From contig JBMNMN010000011.1 in NCBI GenBank assembly GCA_050953365.1, positions 33,984 to 97,983 of the forward strand: a stretch of 64,000 nt of DNA, given 5' to 3'. The notes under the pieces were generated by a model that saw nothing but the letters and a program-made list of their open reading frames with translations, had not been told where the DNA came from and made no database searches. This DNA is from UBA1426 sp050953365 (GTDB lineage Bacteria > Bacillota > Clostridia > Peptostreptococcales > Anaerovoracaceae). Each line of letters starts with the position of its first letter. Position 1 is the first letter of the stretch. This document shows positions 61,828 through 64,000 of the stretch, piece after piece. The translations under genes were made by a program, and so were the position numbers.

Positions 61828-63177
61828 ATGTTAAGAAACGCATTACCGAAAATTGTCACGCCCCTTCCCGGGCCAAAGGCAAAAGAAATCATCGACAGAC
61901 GGGCCAAAGCCATGCCCAATGCTATCAAATGCATTTATCCATGTGTTATCAAACGGGGCGAAGGCGCCATGTTTGAAGATGTGGACGGGAATATTATAAT
62001 GGACTGGGTCGGCGGAGTCGGCGTGCTGAATATCGGTTACAGCAACGAGAAAGCCATCGAAGCCGTAAAAGAGCAGAGCGAAAAATATTTCCATTCCATG
62101 ATGAACATAATTACCCATGAAGGCTATATCAAGCTGGCGGAAAAACTGAATAAAATCGTCCCCGTAAAAGGCGAAACCAAAAAGACCATGCTGGTTAACA
62201 GCGGCGCGGAAGCGGACGAAAATGCCGTGAAGATTGCAAAGAGCTACACAGGAAGACCCAACATCATCGTTTTCACAGGCGCTTTCCACGGCAGAACAAC
62301 TCTTACCATGGCAATGACCGCAAAGAAAGCATATGCGGTAGGCATGGGCCCCTTCCCCGATGGCGTTTACAGAGCCGAATTCCCCTACCTTTACAGAGCG
62401 CCCGGCGACATGACCGAGGCGGAAGCTATCGATTATTATATCAAGAAGCTGGAGCAGGTCTTCGTAGAAGCGTCACCGGCAGAGCACGTTGCGGCTATCG
62501 TAGTGGAACCGGTTCAGGGTGAAGGCGGATTTGTGCCGGCTCCCATTGAATGGGTTAAAGCTGTGAGAAAGATCTGCGATGAAAAAGGCATCCTTTTCAT
62601 AGCGGACGAAGTACAGACCGGTTTTGCCAGATCCGGCAGAATGTTTGCAACAGAGTATTGGAAGGAAGCCGGCGCGGCTCCCGACATCGTTACGCTCGCT
62701 AAGTCCATTGCCGGCGGAATGCCTATCAGCGCGGTAGTTGCAAGAACGGAAATCATGGACGGCGTTACACCCGGAACCATCGGCGGTACCTATTGCGGAA
62801 ATGCGGTGGCTTGCGCTTCTGCTCTGGCTGTCATCGAAGAGATGGAAAAAGAAGATTATCCTGCTAAGGCCAGAAAGATTGCAGATAAAATTATGGCCAG
62901 ATGGAACGAGTGGAAAGAAAAATACGATGTAGTCGGCGACGTTCGCGGCATCGGCTGCATGGCGGGTATTGAATTTGTTACCGACAAGAAATCCAAGACT
63001 CCGAACGCCAAGATCGTAAACGATATCGTAGATTATGCGGTACAAAAAGGATTGCTCCTGGAGAGCGCCGGAACCTACGGCAACGTAATACGCTTCCTCG
63101 CTCCGCTTTGCATCACCGACGAGCAGCTGGAAGTAGGGCTTGCGATTTACGAAGAGGCGATTCAAGCCTGCATGTAA
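61828..63177 (+). CDS. Class III aminotransferase (4-aminobutyrate/beta-alanine type)
   Basis: 449 residues from the ATG at 61828 with AAGGAGG upstream; the frame is open from 61804. Pyridoxal phosphate is bound by the Lys of VTLAKSIAGGMPIS, and other conserved segments are VNSGAEADENAVKIAKSYTG, AFHGRTT, EPVQGEGGF and ADEVQTGFARSGRMF. Beta-alanine, GABA or similar omega-amino acids are likely substrates; the family cannot be told apart here. It is controlled by the sigma-54 system upstream. It could complete pyrimidine degradation with PreTA and the carbamoylase (inference). Confidence 0.9.
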   Translation: MLRNALPKIVTPLPGPKAKEIIDRRAKAMPNAIKCIYPCVIKRGEGAMFEDVDGNIIMDWVGGVGVLNIGYSNEKAIEAVKEQSEKYFHSMMNIITHEGYIKLAEKLNKIVPVKGETKKTMLVNSGAEADENAVKIAKSYTGRPNIIVFTGAFHGRTTLTMAMTAKKAYAVGMGPFPDGVYRAEFPYLYRAPGDMTEAEAIDYYIKKLEQVFVEASPAEHVAAIVVEPVQGEGGFVPAPIEWVKAVRKICDEKGILFIADEVQTGFARSGRMFATEYWKEAGAAPDIVTLAKSIAGGMPISAVVARTEIMDGVTPGTIGGTYCGNAVACASALAVIEEMEKEDYPAKARKIADKIMARWNEWKEKYDVVGDVRGIGCMAGIEFVTDKKSKTPNAKIVNDIVDYAVQKGLLLESAGTYGNVIRFLAPLCITDEQLEVGLAIYEEAIQACM

Positions 63178-63223
63178 TTTAAGGCCTGTATGAAATAAGG
63201 CAAGACAACATGCCATATAAACG

Positions 63224-63262
63224 AAACCAGCCATGGGAGTAGACCTCGTGGCTGGTTTGGTA
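63224..63262 (+). terminator. Terminator after the aminotransferase gene
   Basis: AAACCAGCCA (63224-63233) pairs with TGGCTGGTTT (63249-63258), followed by GG and A/T-rich sequence. It resembles the preTA and hcp terminators. Confidence 0.75.
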
Positions 63263-63289
63263 CGAAATTAAGTCCATTACAGGTCCATG

Positions 63290-64000
63290 CTACAGGTCCT
63301 TGAAGTGGAACTCTTTGGCCCCGGTGGCGTAATCGCTCACCACGTGGCCCTTGCCATACAATCTGTATTTATAAGTCACCAGTCCTTCCAGTCCCACCGG
63401 CCCTCTGGCATGGAGCTTTACGGTGCTGACACCCGACCTCCGCCCCAAAGCCGTAGCGGTAGCCGTCGGCAAATCTCGTGGAGCAGTTGTGGTATACCCC
63501 CGCGCTGTCCACCAGCAGCATGAACTCTCTCTGCAGCGGCCGGATCCTCCGTGATGATGGACTGTCCGTGTGGTGAGAGCCAAACCGGTTGATGTGGGAA
63601 ATGGCCTCGTCCATATCTTCAACTGCTTTAATCGAAATTACGGAGTCCAGAGTATTCCGTTGTCCAATCCTCGTCCGTGGCGGTCTCGCAGTCGGCCAAC
63701 TGCCGTACCACAGGGCTACCCTTTTACCGTAACGCCCTTTTCTTTCAGCTGCGGACACGAGAGCGGGTATCAGCCTTATCGGCGGCGGCCTTATGTGAAC
63801 CAGAAGCGTTTCCACCGCGTTGCATACGGCGGTATACTGGGTCTTTGCGTCCACGATGATGGGCAGAGGCCTTTTCGAGATCGAAATGTTCGTCCACATA
63901 GATGTGGCAGATACCGTCGGCATGGCCCATGACAGGGATTTTCGTATTGTTCATGATGTACTGAACGAAAGCGTTGGAGCCTCTGGGAATGAGAAGATCG
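63290..64000 (-). pseudogene. proA: proA (glutamate-5-semialdehyde dehydrogenase), frameshifted; 5' part off the window
   Basis: Reading all frames gives the ProA sequence in pieces: PRGSNAFVQYIMNNTKIPVM, GHADGICHIYVDEHFDLEKA, IIVDAKTQYTAVCNAVETLL, DSVISIKAVEDMDEAISHIN, FMLLVDSAGVYHNCSTRFAD, VSTVKLHARGPVGLEGLV. About nine small indels, mostly one-base insertions, separate them, while the pieces themselves keep the expected residues. The enzyme reduces gamma-glutamyl phosphate in proline synthesis. The dense indels with good conservation suggest poor sequence quality at this end rather than an old pseudogene, though the latter is not excluded. Confidence 0.88.

Noticed and set aside
62473..63234. 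253-residue open frame on the minus strand across the aminotransferase
   Set aside because: Antisense shadow of a conserved gene with no start signals.

Overview
The window looks like part of the chromosome of an anaerobic, endospore-forming member of the Clostridia. The sporulation genes spoIIGA-sigE-sigG open the window. Strict-anaerobe oxygen and NO defence genes (desulfoferrodoxin, rubredoxin, hybrid-cluster protein, a flavodiiron fusion), butyrate-forming ptb-buk, and corrinoid methyltransferase genes support the same reading. I cannot name the species from sequence alone.

Layout. 0-3 kb: spoIIGA (partial), sigE, sigG, desulfoferrodoxin and a 52-residue rubredoxin. 3-4.8 kb: an IS1182-like element whose transposase is broken by a 175-bp internal duplication. 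5-9.2 kb: hcp, fructose-bisphosphate aldolase, three small uncharacterised genes. 9.3-13 kb: an RluA-type pseudouridine synthase, three type I signal peptidase paralogues (the first lacks both catalytic residues), smpB and ssrA (tmRNA). 13-15.3 kb: a gene-poor region just downstream of ssrA, with remnants of ssrA 3'-end sequence and palindromic repeats around one nuclease-like gene. 15.4-28 kb: a GGDEF protein, then a catabolic-looking region: PocR/AraC regulator, UroD-fold methyltransferase, corrinoid protein, a second AraC regulator, saccharopine-dehydrogenase-like enzyme, frameshifted amino-acid permease, class II aldolase-like protein, and an acyl-CoA-ligase-like gene behind a T-box leader whose specifier reads UAC (Tyr). 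28-33 kb: two cell-wall enzymes (GH18+SLH, deacetylase+LysM) and an intact second IS copy. 33-41 kb: a DUF4489-like gene, an M20 carbamoylase, a lipoprotein, a membrane protein, the flavodiiron fusion, and ptb-buk. 41.6-43.6 kb: a small membrane protein, tRNA-Gly, a secreted nuclease and a tiny Cys-rich gene. 43.9-46 kb: a second corrinoid protein with an MttB-family methyltransferase. 46-50.2 kb: a MacAB-like ABC export system. 50.3-55.3 kb: LacI regulator, dihydroorotate-dehydrogenase-like protein, preT and preA. 55.3-56.3 kb: three consecutive families of tandem repeats. 56.3-59.5 kb: an MFS transporter and a beta-CASP RNase with hairpin repeats in its leader. 59.9-64 kb: sigma-54 activator, class III aminotransferase and a heavily frameshifted proA.

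How the genes may fit together (inference). The carbamoylase, PreT/PreA and class III aminotransferase are compatible with reductive pyrimidine or related N-carbamoyl compound breakdown, although no dihydropyrimidinase is in the window. The two corrinoid modules suggest demethylation of quaternary amines or other methylated compounds feeding the C1 pool. The most unusual signals are the Tyr-type T-box on a CoA-ligase-like gene, the catalytically dead signal peptidase in a three-gene tandem, the IS insertions that duplicate whole terminator hairpins, three genes with an identical -10/N6/ATG arrangement that suggests leaderless mRNAs, and the hairpin repeats in front of the RNase gene.
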